64,000 nucleotides of DNA from Bacteroidales bacterium (GCA_017509755.1 JAFWOY010000004.1:94175-158174), one strand, 5' to 3'; positions 51,360 through 60,066 are shown, counted from the stretch's first letter. Program-made: numbers and translations. Notes: generated by a model from the letters alone, not told the origin.

Positions 51360-53285
51360 TTATAATTGAACGACCACACCTGCATTGAGCCACAAACCAG
51401 GCATCAGCAGGCCGCCAAAATCAAAATATCGGGTTCCGGTGAGGTTCTCCCCCTCCAGATAGATCCGTAACGAGCCGTTGCGGATCCATTTGGTTTCATA
51501 GCTCACGTTCGCATTCAGCAGGCAATACGGACGATAGGCCTGGGTGGATCCGTCGGCCGCGGCGTAATTGCCGATGCGGTCGTAGAGCGTACCGTCCAAC
51601 TGAAGGGCAAATCGTCCATTCCAGGGACGCAAGTCCATCGACACACCCAGCTTGTTGCGCAGATAGTCCAAGGCATAAGCCGAAATCAGGCCGGAACTCT
51701 CTTTTCCCGTACGGATATAGCCGTACAGCAACGTGGCCCGATGCAACCAACTCCCGCCTCTATATTCCGCTTTGAAGTCGGCGCCGTAGGTATTCAGTTC
51801 CGTAATCTGCATAGAATGCCATTCAGCGTCCGCGTGCTCACGGACCCAGTCAATCACATGATCTCCATGACGGTAGAATCCGGTCAGCGCGAAGCCGAAA
51901 GGACGGGCAGCAAAAACCACGCCAGCCCTGGCAGTCAGTGCCCGCTCCGGCTGCAGGTCCGGATTGCCCTTGTGGCCCGGGGCATTGTAATAAAGATCCG
52001 TGAAGGTAGGCAGGCGCATCGATTGAGCCAAGCCGGCATCGAAATGCCAGCCGCCGGCCGGCCGCCAGTCAAAGTGTGCGTTCCAGAGCGGTGCCGCTCC
52101 ATAGGGAGAAAAAGCGGCACCCGCCGACAGTTGCAAAGCGACAGTCCGGCCAGTCCATTCGTGACGGAGGAAGGCATCGCCTGTATGACGGACCTTGTAT
52201 TTCGTATAGGTACGATCGTACCCTTTGACCTGGAGCCGGCTCTCGCGGACCTGTCCGGCCTTGATCGGATCACCGAGTACCGTACTCAAGATCACGTTGC
52301 TGGCATAGTTGGCCACCAGCGTTGTCGTGCCTGCCGTCCACTGGTAGCCGACGGCGGCATGGGCGCCATAGTTATCAGTCTGGTGGTGGTTGTAGGGGAC
52401 ATAGGATTCATCGCCCCGGATCAGTTGGAAACAGTCGAAGTTCTTGCGATAGGCGATCCAATGGTCGAAAGTCAGGCGGCCCGACGCTTTCATCCACCGA
52501 ACGGATCCAAGTGCAGTGGCTGTTTTCTCATACTGGTCGGGAAAGGCCAGCGAATAGAAGCCCGCCGCGCCGAAATCACGCTTCTGCCATCCAGCCTGAG
52601 CATCGATGGTACCATGTTTGGGCGTGATATACGTAGCCCGGGTATAAGCATTCCAGTTCGCGAAGTCCGTCCCGGGCTGGTAGCCGTCACTGCGGCGGTA
52701 GGAACCGGCGCCGAAAAGGGTAAGCCGGTCGCCCGCCGCGCGAGTCGAACCGCTCAGGTTCCCGTAGGCGTAGCCGTGGCTTCCGCCAGTCAGGTTCGCG
52801 CGCAGGAAGCGTCGGTCGCTTCGCAGGGTACGCATGTTCACCGCGCCTGTCAGACCGGTATTGCCGCCAATGCCCTCGACCAGATCCATCCCGGCCAGCA
52901 GGTCTGCATCAATCGGCAGGCTATGGCTCTGGTGACCCGTCCGGGCATCCGTGAAATCGATGCCGTTGAGCTGGACCATGGTCTGGTCGAAACTGCCGCC
53001 CCGGATGCAGATATCCGTCTGGACACTTTTCCCGCCTCGTTCCCGGATGTCGATGGCCGGCATCATCCGGAGCAGCTGCTCTGCGGTGCGGGCATGACCT
53101 TCGGGAAGGTCTGCGCGGTTGACAAGGGCTTCCTGAGTCATCAGGCTGCGCATGCCGGCGCCTTTGTCGGCGGCGATGACGGTGGTACGGATGGTATCCT
53201 TTTCAGGCTTCCGCTGCTCGCGGGGTTGCGCAAGGCAAGGCAGCGTGGCTGCCAGGCAGCACGCTGCAAACACGAGTCCTTTCAT
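51360..53285 (-). CDS. TonB-dependent receptor in a queuosine-precursor operon
   Basis: 641 residues with signal MKGLVFAACCLAATLPCLAQ. The plug is EGHARTAEQLLRMMPAIDIRERGGKSVQTDICIRGGSFDQTMVQLNGIDFTDARTGHQSHSLPID, and VNMRT precedes the barrel. The final barrel strand ends VVVQL. It is small for the family and lacks the SusC-type N-terminal domain. It starts 8 bases after queF and has no promoter of its own that I can see, so it is co-transcribed with yhhQ and queF. The substrate is therefore predicted to be a 7-deazaguanine compound (queuosine or a larger conjugate). A cobalamin or metal ligand cannot be excluded, but no B12 riboswitch precedes it. Confidence 0.85.
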   Translation of the reverse strand: MKGLVFAACCLAATLPCLAQPREQRKPEKDTIRTTVIAADKGAGMRSLMTQEALVNRADLPEGHARTAEQLLRMMPAIDIRERGGKSVQTDICIRGGSFDQTMVQLNGIDFTDARTGHQSHSLPIDADLLAGMDLVEGIGGNTGLTGAVNMRTLRSDRRFLRANLTGGSHGYAYGNLSGSTRAAGDRLTLFGAGSYRRSDGYQPGTDFANWNAYTRATYITPKHGTIDAQAGWQKRDFGAAGFYSLAFPDQYEKTATALGSVRWMKASGRLTFDHWIAYRKNFDCFQLIRGDESYVPYNHHQTDNYGAHAAVGYQWTAGTTTLVANYASNVILSTVLGDPIKAGQVRESRLQVKGYDRTYTKYKVRHTGDAFLRHEWTGRTVALQLSAGAAFSPYGAAPLWNAHFDWRPAGGWHFDAGLAQSMRLPTFTDLYYNAPGHKGNPDLQPERALTARAGVVFAARPFGFALTGFYRHGDHVIDWVREHADAEWHSMQITELNTYGADFKAEYRGGSWLHRATLLYGYIRTGKESSGLISAYALDYLRNKLGVSMDLRPWNGRFALQLDGTLYDRIGNYAAADGSTQAYRPYCLLNANVSYETKWIRNGSLRIYLEGENLTGTRYFDFGGLLMPGLWLNAGVVVQL

Positions 53286-53293
53286 GACGCTGT

Positions 53294-53755
53294 TTATTCG
53301 TGGTGGGCAAAGCGCTGGTCCGCCAGGGCTTCATAGCGCGTGCCCGGACGGCCGTAATTGGCATAAGGATAGATGGAGATGCCGCCACGGGGCGTAAACA
53401 GGCCGGTCACTTCAATGTATTTGGGATCCATCAGCCGGATGAGGTCCTTCATGATCGTATTGACGCAGTCCTCATGGAAATCACCCCGGTTGCGGAAACC
53501 GAAGAGATACAGTTTCAAGGATTTGCTTTCCACCATTTTCACATCGGGAATATAGGAGATCCGGATTTCGGCAAAATCCGGCTGTCCGGTAATCGGGCAG
53601 AGCGTAGTAAACTCCGGACAGTTGAAACGCACCCAGTAGTCGTTTTCAGGGTGCTTGTTTTCAAATGTCTCCAGCACCTCGGGGGCATAGCCGGCAGGGA
53701 TAGCGGCCTTTTTCCCCAGCGCGCTGAGATGGTCTTGTTGGCGGTCGTATGACAT
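53294..53755 (-). CDS. queF: NADPH-dependent 7-cyano-7-deazaguanine reductase
   Basis: 153 residues with the start at 53755, directly after the yhhQ stop. Reduces preQ0 to preQ1. Nucleophile Cys53 lies in [18 protein letters not shown], the NADPH-binding motif is [13 protein letters not shown] (76 onward), and FHED (93-96) is the substrate-binding His-Glu-Asp. This is the short type I enzyme (T-fold). Lies between the precursor transporter and a TonB receptor. Confidence 0.94.
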   Translation of the reverse strand: MSYDRQQDHLSALGKKAAIPAGYAPEVLETFENKHPENDYWVRFNCPEFTTLCPITGQPDFAEIRISYIPDVKMVESKSLKLYLFGFRNRGDFHEDCVNTIMKDLIRLMDPKYIEVTGLFTPRGGISIYPYANYGRPGTRYEALADQRFAHHE

Positions 53756-53756
53756 G

Positions 53757-54470
53757 TCAGGTATTGAGCTTAAAAGGATTGTATGAAATATGGTAATCGA
53801 AGGTATCAATGCCTTCGGTTCTCTTCAGACGCCCGGCCAGGAGTTTCGTCAAAGGAAGGATGATCACTTCATACAGGGTTTTGACGGTTACCTGGGTAAG
53901 GATGATGGAAAGAATCGCCTGGAAGGGCATGACACCGATAAAGGCCAGGGGATAAAAAATCAAGGAATCGGTCAGTTCGCCGGCCAGGGTCGAGACGATG
54001 GCACGGCCTGCAAAACCTTTTCCCTGGGTAGCCACTTTCATCCGCGACATCACCAGGGCATTGATCTGCGAACCGAGCAGGAAAGCCAGCAAGGATGCCA
54101 TCGTCGTTCGAGGCACCAGACCGAACAGTTTGTTGAAACTGTCCGCCACTTCCCGGCTTTCGGGATACAAGGGCTGGGGAAGCCAGCTGACCAGCTGCGC
54201 GGCAACAGCCACGAAAGCGCTCAGCGCAAAGCCCATCCAGATGACCTGCATGGCACGGCGGTAGCCATAGACTTCCGTCAGCAGGTCGTTGAAGATATAG
54301 GAAATCGGGAAGATGATGACAGCGCCCGACAACTGCAGGTTCAGTTTGCCGACCTGCCAGAGACGTGGCACGAAAAGGTTGGATGCAATGAGGCAGACGC
54401 AAAAGATAACTGCGAGCCACACAAAGGTCAGAGACAGCGACGGCTGTCCAATTTTCTTATTTTCAGTCAT
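53757..54470 (-). CDS. yhhQ: Queuosine precursor transporter (YhhQ/QPTR family)
   Basis: 237 residues with six membrane helices. Family features: [90 protein letters not shown], and [15 protein letters not shown]. Imports preQ0, preQ1 or queuine across the inner membrane. First gene of yhhQ-queF-TonB receptor-lipoprotein. Preceded by a -7 box and a structured leader that may be a preQ1 riboswitch. Confidence 0.92.
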   Translation of the reverse strand: MTENKKIGQPSLSLTFVWLAVIFCVCLIASNLFVPRLWQVGKLNLQLSGAVIIFPISYIFNDLLTEVYGYRRAMQVIWMGFALSAFVAVAAQLVSWLPQPLYPESREVADSFNKLFGLVPRTTMASLLAFLLGSQINALVMSRMKVATQGKGFAGRAIVSTLAGELTDSLIFYPLAFIGVMPFQAILSIILTQVTVKTLYEVIILPLTKLLAGRLKRTEGIDTFDYHISYNPFKLNT

Positions 54471-54475
54471 TTTCT

Positions 54476-54505
54476 CTTGTTTTTATAGTGGTACCAAGCA
54501 CACTT
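54476..54505 (-). promoter_or_regulatory. Candidate preQ1-I-like riboswitch pseudoknot
   Basis: Minus-strand leader. P1: AGTG (54504-54501) pairs with CACT (54490-54487). The loop TGCTTGGTAC contains CTTG (54498-54495), which can pair with CAAG (54479-54476) after the A-rich linker TATAAAAA. This H-type pseudoknot with A-rich tail close to the start codon resembles preQ1-I aptamers, for example the tail of the B. subtilis queC element. The exact C-loop consensus is not matched and P1 is short, so this is tentative. Confidence 0.45.
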
Positions 54506-54533
54506 GCAGCGGGACCTCCCGGCTACTCGGCGG

Positions 54534-54561
54534 CAAAGATACGACAAAATGTGTAAATTTG
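54534..54561. promoter_or_regulatory. Divergent promoters for the queuosine operon and the sigma-factor operon
   Basis: Minus strand TATCTTTG at 54541-54534 starts the yhhQ operon with a leader of about 55-60 nt. Plus strand TAAATTTG at 54554-54561 precedes the ECF sigma gene by 48 bases. A small stem CCGCC/GGCGG lies at 54581-54592 in the sigma leader. Confidence 0.55.
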
Positions 54562-54609
54562 AAGTCAAGATTTGCAACAATCCGCCGTGGCGGACGTTAT
54601 ATAGACAGA

Positions 54610-55110
54610 ATGACCCGAAAAGAGATCACAGCGTTCTACGAGGCCCATAGCCGCAGGCTCTACAACATGAGCTGCCGGATCCTCCTCAATCCGGAGGATG
54701 CGGAAGAGGTGATGCAGGACACGATCCTCAAATTCGTGACCCTGCCCCTGCGACCGATGTCCAACGAACAGGTCTCAGCCTGGCTGGCCCGCACCTGCAT
54801 CCGCGCTTCGCTCGACCGGCTGCGGAAGCGGAAACGGGAAGCGCTCTTCCTGGAAACGTATGCCCAGGAGGCGGTGCCGGAACAGGAGCCGGAGATTCCG
54901 GCCGAGACATCCGCGGCGCGTGTGCTGGAGACCATGCAGCGTCTGCCGGACCCTTACCGGATCGTCGTAACGCTCATTCTTGCCGAAGGGCTCGACTACC
55001 AGGAGGTTGCGGCTTATACCGGCTGGAAGGAGACAACGCTTCGATCGCACTTTTTACGGGGAAAACAAAAACTGATTGCACTATTGAAGAATGATGGAGA
55101 ACCGATTTGA
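54610..55110 (+). CDS. ECF-type RNA polymerase sigma factor
   Basis: 166 residues with the start at 54610. Region 2 is FYEAHSRRLYNMSCRILLNPEDAEEVMQDTILKFV. Region 4 is MQRLPDPYRIVVTLILAEGLDYQEVAAYTGWKETTLRSHFLRGKQKLIALL, an HTH for -35 recognition. The 3' end overlaps the next gene by 20 bases, which encodes its probable anti-sigma factor. It probably responds to envelope stress, but no target promoters can be derived. Confidence 0.88.
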   Translation: MTRKEITAFYEAHSRRLYNMSCRILLNPEDAEEVMQDTILKFVTLPLRPMSNEQVSAWLARTCIRASLDRLRKRKREALFLETYAQEAVPEQEPEIPAETSAARVLETMQRLPDPYRIVVTLILAEGLDYQEVAAYTGWKETTLRSHFLRGKQKLIALLKNDGEPI

Positions 55111-55537
55111 CCTTTACGACCTGCCGGAAGGGCATGCGGAACGCTTTCAGGAAAAGCTGACAGTCCGCCTCGCCCGGCAACACCGCAGGAAACTCGTTTT
55201 CCGGTGGACAGCCGCTGCTGCCGGCGTAGTCCTGATCGCCTGGATTGCGCTGGACCGGGATACTTATTTTTGGCGGGCGCACTCGCCGGAGGCGGTCTAT
55301 ACGTCCTACCTGGAGCAAGTCGGCGACCTCTATCGGCTCGTAGCCAACAACAGCGACAACGATGCCGTCGATTGGGAAGCGCTCCTGCACGAACTGACCG
55401 ACGAGAACGTGTCGCTCTACGACCAGCTTCCCGAGGATCTGCCCGAAAAAGAGAAAACGGATATCCTCAAGCGCTATTACGGCGAAGTCCTGGACGAAGC
55501 CGAACAGATCAAAGAGAATATGAACAAAAAAGAATAA
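55091..55537 (+). CDS. Probable anti-sigma factor, single-pass membrane protein
   Basis: 148 residues. A short N-terminal cytoplasmic segment (ENRFDLYDLPEGHAERFQEKL) is the kind that binds the sigma factor, followed by one membrane helix (WTAAAAGVVLIAWIAL) and an acidic periplasmic domain. Overlaps the sigma gene by 20 bases, which couples their translation. No enzymatic motif. Confidence 0.7.
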   Translation: MMENRFDLYDLPEGHAERFQEKLTVRLARQHRRKLVFRWTAAAAGVVLIAWIALDRDTYFWRAHSPEAVYTSYLEQVGDLYRLVANNSDNDAVDWEALLHELTDENVSLYDQLPEDLPEKEKTDILKRYYGEVLDEAEQIKENMNKKE

Positions 55538-55542
55538 CTGCC

Positions 55543-56451
55543 ATGAAACGTCTTTCCCTCCTTTTCCTGATGCTGGCCGCCACCCTGGCTCCGGCCTATG
55601 CGGAACCGGTTCCGGCCAAGGACCTTTTCACGAAAAACTACGATTACAAGGATTTCACGTCGCTCACGGTGGCCAGCTCGTTCCGGGTTGAACTCCGCTT
55701 CGCGCCGACCTACGAAGTGTATGTGGAAGTCCCTGCCTATCTGGAGCCTTATCTGCGGATCATGCAGGTCAACAGCATCCTGCGCATCGACCTGGAACAG
55801 CTGCCGACCGATATCCAGAAAAAACTCAGCAAGGAAACCGACCGGCTCAAGGCCCGGGTCTCGATGCCGAAACTCTTAGCACTGCAAGCCAGCGGGGCGG
55901 CGCATGTTTCTGCCCACGGCCAACTGAACGTCGGTGACGAACAAATCCGCATCCAACTCAGCGGCGCCAGCGAACTGGACGATCTGAAGGCAAGCGGACG
56001 GCAGGTCTCTATCCAGTTGAGTGGTGCCTCCAAAGGAGAAATTGAAGGTGCTTTTCCGGAGAAGGTACTCCTCGACTTGTCCGGCGCTTCCAAACTGCGT
56101 TACAAAGGAAATACGGACAGACTCCTGATCGAATGCTCCGGTGCCTCCAGCCTGGATACGGAGGGGGATGCCGGACAGTTGACCGCCAATGTTTCCGGTT
56201 CCTCGAAATGCGAGATCGCGGGCAAAGCGAATGTCCTGACCATGGAAGGTTCCGGGGCCTCGAAGTTCGAACTGGAAGGCGAAACGAACACGGCTTTCGT
56301 AGAACTCAGTGGCGTCTCCAAGTGCCAACTCGCGGTCCGCAAGAAGATCAACTATGAGATTTCGGGCGTTTCTACGCTTAAACTCAAGGATTTGGGGGCT
56401 GTAGCGAAAGGGGATGTCAGCCGCGGCTCAAAAATCGAGTACATCCGGTAA
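55543..56451 (+). CDS. Exported GIN-domain (DUF2807) protein
   Basis: 302 residues with signal MKRLSLLFLMLAATLAPAYAEP. The head domain (SLTVASSFRVELRFAPTYEVYVEV) precedes a repetitive beta-helix of units with SGAS/SGVS motifs: LQASGAAHVSA, IQLSGASELDDL, IQLSGASKGEI, LDLSGASKL, IECSGASSL, MEGSGASKF, VELSGVSKC. This is typical for the putative auto-transporter adhesin head GIN domain. It is the third gene of the sigma/anti-sigma operon, 5 bases after the anti-sigma stop, so it is a likely member of that stress regulon. Confidence 0.85.
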   Translation: MKRLSLLFLMLAATLAPAYAEPVPAKDLFTKNYDYKDFTSLTVASSFRVELRFAPTYEVYVEVPAYLEPYLRIMQVNSILRIDLEQLPTDIQKKLSKETDRLKARVSMPKLLALQASGAAHVSAHGQLNVGDEQIRIQLSGASELDDLKASGRQVSIQLSGASKGEIEGAFPEKVLLDLSGASKLRYKGNTDRLLIECSGASSLDTEGDAGQLTANVSGSSKCEIAGKANVLTMEGSGASKFELEGETNTAFVELSGVSKCQLAVRKKINYEISGVSTLKLKDLGAVAKGDVSRGSKIEYIR

Positions 56452-56470
56452 GATTGTAGCTTTTTTCGAT

Positions 56471-56478
56471 TACCTTTG
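56471..56478 (+). promoter_or_regulatory. Promoter -7 element for the DMT permease gene
   Basis: TACCTTTG ends 11 bases before the ATG at 56490. The alternative GTG start at 56478 would lie within this box and is rejected. Confidence 0.55.
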
Positions 56479-56489
56479 TGCCGGTTTAT

Positions 56490-57428
56490 ATGGCACATTT
56501 AGGAGAAATCATATCACTCGCCGTCGCTGTCAGCTGGACCGCGACGGCGCTTTTTGCGGACGAAGCCAGCCACAGGCTCGGTTCGTTGACGGTCAATGTC
56601 ATCCGACTGGTGCTGGGTTCGGTCTTTTTAGGCCTGATTCTCTGGTTTACCATCGGGGCGCCCTACCCTCGTTTCGCCGATGGTCCGACCTGGTTCTGGC
56701 TGGCGCTCTCGGCTTTGGTTGGGTATCTGTTCGGGGACTTCTGCCTCTTCAATTCCTATCTGATCATAGGAGCACGTTTCGGACAACTGTTCATGACGCT
56801 GGCTCCGCCGATGGCGGCGATAGCTGGTTGGGCTATGCTGGGCGAGACGCTTTCCTGGCGCTCAATCCTGGCCATGCTGGTTACAATCAGCGGTATTGCA
56901 ATCTCCATCCTGGCCAAGGGCAATGACAAGAAAATGCATTTCACGCTCCCGCTCAAGGGCATCCTGCTGGGTCTGGGTGCAGGTGCTGGTCAAGGCATCG
57001 GGCTGGTTTTAAGCAAGGTGGGTATGCAACACTATGAGGCCGCCCTGCCGGTCGACGTGCCAGCGGCGATGGGGACGATGATGCCTTTTGCCGCCACGCA
57101 GATCCGTGCGCTTGTCGGCGGCCTGGGCTTCGTGATCATGTTGTTGCTCCAGCGGCAGGGCAAGCATTTCCTGGAAGTAACCCGCCAGGATCATAAGGGC
57201 GTCCGTGCGGCTGTCCTGACAACCATCTTCGGTCCTGTGGTCGGCGTGTCGCTCTCGTTGATGGCTGTTCAATACGCCCGTGCCGGCATCGCTTCCACCC
57301 TGATGGCGCTGACACCCGTCCTGATCATCCTCCCCTACGCCCTCATCCACAAACAAAAGGTCAAGCCCAAGGAAATCCTCGGCGTCACTATCTCCATGAT
57401 CGGCGTCGCCATGTTCTTCCTGCTGTAG
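56490..57428 (+). CDS. DMT-superfamily (EamA-type) permease
   Basis: 312 residues with ten hydrophobic helices in two EamA repeats (AVAVSWTATALFADEASHRLGSLTVNVIRLV and GILLGLGAGAGQGIGLVLSKVGMQ). The second repeat ends in ARAGIASTLMALTPVLIILPYALIHKQKVKPKEILGVTISMIGVAMFFLL. Substrate unknown; members export amino acids, nucleosides or other metabolites. Monocistronic and followed by inverted-repeat element B. Confidence 0.85.
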   Translation: MAHLGEIISLAVAVSWTATALFADEASHRLGSLTVNVIRLVLGSVFLGLILWFTIGAPYPRFADGPTWFWLALSALVGYLFGDFCLFNSYLIIGARFGQLFMTLAPPMAAIAGWAMLGETLSWRSILAMLVTISGIAISILAKGNDKKMHFTLPLKGILLGLGAGAGQGIGLVLSKVGMQHYEAALPVDVPAAMGTMMPFAATQIRALVGGLGFVIMLLLQRQGKHFLEVTRQDHKGVRAAVLTTIFGPVVGVSLSLMAVQYARAGIASTLMALTPVLIILPYALIHKQKVKPKEILGVTISMIGVAMFFLL

Positions 57429-57463
57429 ACCCTCGATCGTTCTCCTGCGACGTTCCCGCTCCG

Positions 57464-57588
57464 CGGCGAAGGGTATATGCTTGGAAAACCGTCGCGCTAG
57501 CGCGACCCCTCCCACCGCTTCGCGGCGGGCCCCTCCCTCTAATAGCCGAGGGTGGCTAAGGTTTTCCAAGCATATACCCTTCGCCGCT
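57464..57588. repeat. Long inverted-repeat element B (125 bp)
   Basis: Perfect 28-base arms at 57464-57491 and 57561-57588 with inner core GGGTATATGCTTGGAAAACC. The interior contains GCGCGACCCCTCCCACCGC, GCGGCGGGCCCCTCCCTC, TAATAGCCGAGGGTGGCTAAGG in two pieces. It is nearly the reverse complement of element A. Located downstream of the permease gene, before a minus-strand small ORF and SDR gene. The remaining bases to 57736 show nothing recognisable. Confidence 0.88.
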
Positions 57589-57736
57589 TCGCTAAGCGCT
57601 TGACCCCAAAACCATCCCGCTTCGTTTTGAGGGGGATCAACTTCCATAACAGGCTGATTTACTGGTGCGTCCGTTGCAGCGGAAAACTGGCGCTTCAGTT
57701 TCGGGATGCGGAGTCGGATAGCCCTAGTCGGGAGGC

Positions 57737-57883
57737 TTAAAGGATTGTGATAAGTCCGGCGACCAGCGCTGCGGGAATGGCCGGCGGATAGTTGAAGATG
57801 GTTTTGATGGGATCCCTGGACATCAAGAACACGAAAAGCGTGAAGACAGCGCAGGCGATGAGGGATTCGATAAGGAAGGCCAT
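57737..57883 (-). CDS. Small membrane protein (48 aa), possibly a truncated remnant
   Basis: Starts ATG at 57883 and ends TAA: MAFLIESLIACAVFTLFVFL, then MSRDPIKTIFNYPPAIPAAL, then a second hydrophobic stretch VAGLITIL. One or two membrane segments. The phrase DPIKTIFNYPPAI resembles the start of a larger membrane-protein family in gut bacteria, suggesting that this is its N-terminal fragment, but I cannot verify this. No clear promoter. It ends 148 bases from the outer arm of element B. Confidence 0.4.
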   Translation of the reverse strand: MAFLIESLIACAVFTLFVFLMSRDPIKTIFNYPPAIPAALVAGLITIL

Positions 57884-57957
57884 AGCGGATTGTCAATAGC
57901 TTTATCGTTATGGCAAAAAGCTTCAGATGCAGAGCTATTACGCTTCCCGACGGAAGT

Positions 57958-58716
57958 CTAGCTCCGGCAGATCACCGATCCGCTGGCCTGGTGGGTGGCC
58001 AGAATCAGGACTTCGGCGATCTGAACGTGGGCGGGGGCTTGGACGGCGTAGAGGGCTACGTCGGCGATGTCGTCGCCTGTCAGGGGCGTAATGCCTTTGT
58101 AAACGTTGGCAGCGCGTTCGGTGTCGCCGTGGAAACGGACCTTGCTGAAATTGGTCTCGACGAGGCCGGGTTTCAGGTTCGTCACGCGGATCGGTGTGTG
58201 AACCAGATCGATGCGGAGGCCGTCGGAGAGGGCTTTGACGGCAGCTTTGGTGGCACAATAGACGGCGCCGCCCGCGTAAGCGGCATCGCCGGCTACAGAG
58301 CCGATGTTGATGACATGACCCTTCTGCCGTTCCACCATGCCGGGAACGATGAGCCGTGTCATATAGAGCAGTCCTTTGATGTTGGTGTCGATCATGGTTT
58401 CCCAGTCGGTGATATCGCCCGCGTATTCGGGCTCCAGGCCGAGTGCGAGACCGGCATTGTTGATCAGGACATCGATGTCCCGCCAGGCCATCGGGAGCGA
58501 ATCCACCGCCCGCTTCACGGCGTCCAAATTGCGTACATCAAAACAGCAAGGCAAGACTTCCACACCAAAATGTTGAGTCAGTTCATACGCCATCACGGAC
58601 AAAGCACTTTCAGTTCGGGCAGTAATGATCAAATCGTATCCAGCCCCCGCGAATTTGCGGGCACAGGCGGCGCCGATACCGCTGGTGGCGCCCGTAATCA
58701 ATGCAATCTTCTTCAT
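57958..58716 (-). CDS. Short-chain dehydrogenase/reductase (YdfG-like)
   Basis: 252 residues. The NAD(P)-binding motif is TGATSGIGAACARKFAGAGY, the structural motif is NNAGLALG, and the catalytic triad is Ser (INIGSVAGDAAYAGG) with YCATK (Tyr and Lys). TARTES at the end of beta2 suggests NADP preference. Closest in layout to YdfG/3-hydroxy acid dehydrogenases, e.g. serine or 3-hydroxypropionate related activities. Located 12 bases downstream of the GH28 gene on the same strand, so possibly co-transcribed. Confidence 0.8.
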   Translation of the reverse strand: MKKIALITGATSGIGAACARKFAGAGYDLIITARTESALSVMAYELTQHFGVEVLPCCFDVRNLDAVKRAVDSLPMAWRDIDVLINNAGLALGLEPEYAGDITDWETMIDTNIKGLLYMTRLIVPGMVERQKGHVINIGSVAGDAAYAGGAVYCATKAAVKALSDGLRIDLVHTPIRVTNLKPGLVETNFSKVRFHGDTERAANVYKGITPLTGDDIADVALYAVQAPAHVQIAEVLILATHQASGSVICRS

Positions 58717-58728
58717 AGGTATGGTTAT

Positions 58729-60066
58729 TTAATAAGTGACAAATTGAACGCGTTCCAGCTGGAGCATGCGGGCATCATCGATGTCGCAGTCCCGTTCATT
58801 GTAAAAGAACGTCGCGTCAGTCAAGGTGATGCCGTGGATGAAAGAGAGCGGTCCTTTGGCCTTGACCGCCGTCGCACAGCCGCGGCAAACGATGCGGGAC
58901 ATGTGGATATCCGTGAAGTCCGGCAGGAATTGCTGGGCCGTGGCCGGCCGGTTCGTCTTGAAGCCTGCCGGACGATCGACATAATCCGTCTGGAAGACAA
59001 TCGCCTCATCCTGGATATCGGTCATATAGATATCGTGGATGACTATATGCTTCGTTTTGCCGCCCCGCTCCGGTGCACTCTTGAAGCGCAAGCCGGTGTC
59101 GGTACCACTGAAGGTATTGTGACGGACAAGGATGTTCTCCATGCCGCCCGAAAACTCAGAACCGATGACAAAGCCGCCGTGCGCATGATAGACCACATTG
59201 TGCTCGATCAGAATATCTTTACAGGGACCGTCTGCCAGCGACTTGGCACCTTCGCCGCCTTTGAGGCAAATGCCGTCATCCCCTACATCCACGGTGCAGC
59301 CACGCACCACCACCCGCTGGCTCTGCATGATGTCGATGCCGTCGCCGTTCTGGGCGTTCCATGGGCAGCGCACCGTGACGCCATCTATGAGAACATCCGT
59401 GCAGTGCTGCGGAACCAAATGGAATTTCGGGGCATTCTGCAGTGTCACCCCCGTCACCCTGACCCGCTCACAGTCGGTAAAACGTACCAGATGGGTCCGC
59501 ATGCGTTCCTGTTCCATAAAATTGTCAGCGATGTCGGGATAGTGTTTCAGCCCGTAGGCATACCAGAGTGAACCGTCATCGGTCACAGTGCCACCCTTTT
59601 TCAGGAATTCTTTCCACTCCGTTTCACTGACCTTGCTCCTTTTGACAGCCCGCCACCAGACGCCGTTTCCGTCGATAATACCTTCACCGGAGATGCTGAC
59701 ATCGTGACACTTGGAAGCCGAGATGGCAGGACGCACCTTTCCTTTCTCCAAGTGATCGCGCTTGTCGGGCGAGAACAGGATCACAGCCCCGCGTTCCACA
59801 TGCAGGTCGATGCAACTCTTCAGCTTGACGGGACCTGTGAGATAGATGCCTTCCGGCACGACGAGCTGCCCCCCGCCTTTCTTCGAGAGGGCGGAAATCG
59901 CTTTGCTGAAAGCCTCGGTATTCGCCGTAACGCCATCGGGAACACCCCCGAAATCCAGCAGGGACACCTGGTTGGCAGGAATCTGGACAGGCGCAGGCGC
60001 AATCTCCTGGGCACGCAGGGTGAAAAAGACAGGCAGCAGGAGCAACAGGATAATGATTCTTTTCAT
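58729..60066 (-). CDS. Secreted polygalacturonase-type glycoside hydrolase (GH28)
   Basis: 445 residues with signal MKRIIILLLLLPVFFTLRAQ. Right-handed beta-helix pectinase. N-terminal SLLDFGGVPDGVTANTEAFSKAI is typical. Catalytic Asp residues lie in NGDGIDIM and DVGDDGICLKGG, followed by the substrate-binding AHGGFVIGSEFSGG. Degrades pectin or rhamnogalacturonan backbones, probably exo-acting. In a loose gene cluster with GH9. Confidence 0.9.
   Translation of the reverse strand: MKRIIILLLLLPVFFTLRAQEIAPAPVQIPANQVSLLDFGGVPDGVTANTEAFSKAISALSKKGGGQLVVPEGIYLTGPVKLKSCIDLHVERGAVILFSPDKRDHLEKGKVRPAISASKCHDVSISGEGIIDGNGVWWRAVKRSKVSETEWKEFLKKGGTVTDDGSLWYAYGLKHYPDIADNFMEQERMRTHLVRFTDCERVRVTGVTLQNAPKFHLVPQHCTDVLIDGVTVRCPWNAQNGDGIDIMQSQRVVVRGCTVDVGDDGICLKGGEGAKSLADGPCKDILIEHNVVYHAHGGFVIGSEFSGGMENILVRHNTFSGTDTGLRFKSAPERGGKTKHIVIHDIYMTDIQDEAIVFQTDYVDRPAGFKTNRPATAQQFLPDFTDIHMSRIVCRGCATAVKAKGPLSFIHGITLTDATFFYNERDCDIDDARMLQLERVQFVTY

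Noticed and set aside
53286..53293. A cobalamin riboswitch in front of the third TonB receptor (51360-53285)
   Set aside because: Only 8 bases separate it from queF, and no B12 box or GGTGCAA blocks are present within queF or yhhQ upstream sequence.
57009..57896. Frame containing AAKGICLENLSHPRLL-type peptide across element B
   Set aside because: This peptide is simply the translation of the inverted-repeat element and recurs wherever the repeat lies in frame. It is not a gene.
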